From assembly GCA_013002595.1 (NCBI GenBank), contig JABDJG010000185.1, positions 1 to 13,518 of the forward strand: a stretch of DNA of 13,518 bases, given 5' to 3'. The translations under genes were made by a program, and so were the position numbers. Position 1 is the stretch's first letter. Each line of letters starts with the position of its first letter. This document shows positions 12,523 through 13,518 of the stretch, piece by piece. The notes below the pieces were generated by a model. That model was not told the origin of the DNA. It was given only the letters and a program-made list of their open reading frames with translations, and did no database searches. This DNA is from Hyphomicrobiales bacterium (GTDB lineage Bacteria > Pseudomonadota > Alphaproteobacteria > Rhizobiales > Aestuariivirgaceae).

Positions 12523-13518
12523 ATGCAATCTTTGGGAATGTTGCCGGTATACGGAATAGGCTTTCTGGCTGCGCTGCTGGCTGCAGCCAAGGCACATGAC
12601 GGCCTGTTTGCCGCCCACGCCTGGATTGTGGCAATTGCCTGTATAGTTGCCATCATTGCCACGGCCAGGCGATCCAAGCTACCCGCCGAGCCCCAAGGCG
12701 AGGCGGAAACGTATCTCGACGGCGTCGTACGCGCCGGAGTGGTGGCGACGATATTCTGGGGCATCGCCGGGTTTCTGGTCGGCGTCATCATTGCCGCACA
12801 ATTGGCCTTCCCGATACTTAACCTGGACTGGGCCTACACCAATTTTGGCCGGCTTCGGCCGCTACACACCTCCGCGGTGATCTTTGCATTCGGCGGTAAC
12901 GCGTTGATTTGCACAAGCTTTTATGTAGTACAGCGGACCTGCCATGCCCGGCTCGGGTTGGGCAATACGGCCTGGTTCGTGTTTTGGGGCTACCAGTTGT
13001 TCATCGTGCTCGCGGCAACCGGCTATTTGCTCGGCGTCACGCAGTCGAAGGAATATGCCGAACCTGAATGGTATGTCGACATCTGGCTGACCATCGTCTG
13101 GGTCGCCTATCTGGCCGTGTTCATGGTGACGCTGTTCAAGCGCAGGGAACCACACATTTACGTCGCCAACTGGTTCTACCTCAGCTTCATCGTCACGGTT
13201 GCCATGTTGCACATTGTCAACAATCTGTCGATGCCGGTGTCGTTCCTTGGATCCAAGAGTTACTCGTTGTTCTCAGGTGTTCAGGATGCCCTCACACAAT
13301 GGTGGTACGGGCACAACGCGGTCGGCTTTTTCCTGACCGCGGGTTTCCTCGGCATCATGTATTACTTCGTACCGAAACAGGCCGGTCGGCCGATTTACTC
13401 TTACCGCCTTTCGGTGGTGCACTTCTGGGCGCTGGTGTTCACCTATATGTGGGCCGGCCCTCACCACCTGCACTACACCGCACTGCCTGACTGGGCCCAA
13501 TCGGTCGGCATGGTCTTC
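12523..13518 (+). CDS. ccoN: cbb3-type cytochrome c oxidase subunit I (partial)
   Basis: Catalytic haem-copper subunit of the high-affinity cbb3 terminal oxidase, which reduces O2 to water at low oxygen. The first 332 codons are visible and the gene runs off the right edge. An extra N-terminal membrane helix typical of rhizobial FixN/CcoN precedes the core. Haem ligand region RPLHTSAVIFAFGGN, the CuB/Tyr region QWWYGHNAVGFFLTAGF and the CuB pair GPHHLHYTALPDW are all intact. The ATG at 12523 has a GGGG run upstream; an in-frame ATG at 12538 is the alternative. ccoO, ccoQ and ccoP are expected just beyond the window. An FNR box lies upstream. Confidence 0.95.
   Translation, partial: MQSLGMLPVYGIGFLAALLAAAKAHDGLFAAHAWIVAIACIVAIIATARRSKLPAEPQGEAETYLDGVVRAGVVATIFWGIAGFLVGVIIAAQLAFPILNLDWAYTNFGRLRPLHTSAVIFAFGGNALICTSFYVVQRTCHARLGLGNTAWFVFWGYQLFIVLAATGYLLGVTQSKEYAEPEWYVDIWLTIVWVAYLAVFMVTLFKRREPHIYVANWFYLSFIVTVAMLHIVNNLSMPVSFLGSKSYSLFSGVQDALTQWWYGHNAVGFFLTAGFLGIMYYFVPKQAGRPIYSYRLSVVHFWALVFTYMWAGPHHLHYTALPDWAQSVGMVF

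Overview
The window looks like part of an alphaproteobacterial chromosome, most likely from the Hyphomicrobiales (Rhizobiales). This rests on three things: the bL21 ribosomal protein carries a Lys/Ala-rich linker and a C-terminal helix-hairpin-helix-like domain of the kind seen in that order; the initiator tRNA has an A29-U41 pair in place of the first G-C pair of its anticodon stem; and the regulator is an FnrN/FnrL-type protein with a C-x2-C-x7-C motif. No genome-level identification was possible.

Layout. Positions 1-1020 hold the housekeeping rpmA (partial) and rplU genes on the minus strand, with a good sigma-70 promoter. An initiator tRNA-fMet with its own terminator follows (1238-1345), then about 500 bases that look like a decayed coding region. 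From 1852 to the right edge the window is an anaerobic / nitrogen-oxide island. In order it has nirK-nirV (copper nitrite reductase and accessory protein); nnrS and a pseudoazurin gene on the minus strand; a four-cysteine membrane microprotein; a 35-residue membrane microprotein; a hemerythrin-domain protein; a 57-codon ORF coupled to a CaCA-type cation exchanger; a small periplasmic cytochrome c (minus); a UspA protein, a rhodanese and a tandem UspA protein; an Fnr-type regulator; a second hemerythrin-domain protein (minus); and the first 332 codons of ccoN (cbb3 oxidase subunit I).

How it works together. Seven close matches to the FNR/anaerobox palindrome TTGAT-N4-ATCAA lie in intergenic regions, and most sit 74-99 bases from a start codon. 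The Fnr-type protein encoded here has the recognition-helix residues (E211, S214, R215) and the four cysteines expected of an oxygen-labile Fe-S regulator that binds such sites. The simplest reading is one low-oxygen regulon. Pseudoazurin and perhaps the cytochrome c feed electrons to NirK; NirK makes NO; NnrS and the hemerythrins probably buffer NO or iron damage; the Usp proteins and rhodanese serve the energy-limited or sulfur-redox state; and the cbb3 oxidase supports microaerobic respiration. No NO reductase (norCB) or N2O reductase (nosZ) lies inside the window.

The least-explained parts are the three small membrane ORFs, the FNR box at 6224 that precedes a roughly 210-base leader, and the ORF remnant beside the tRNA. 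None is proven to be a new system, but the four-cysteine microprotein with its own FNR promoter is the best candidate for an undescribed component.
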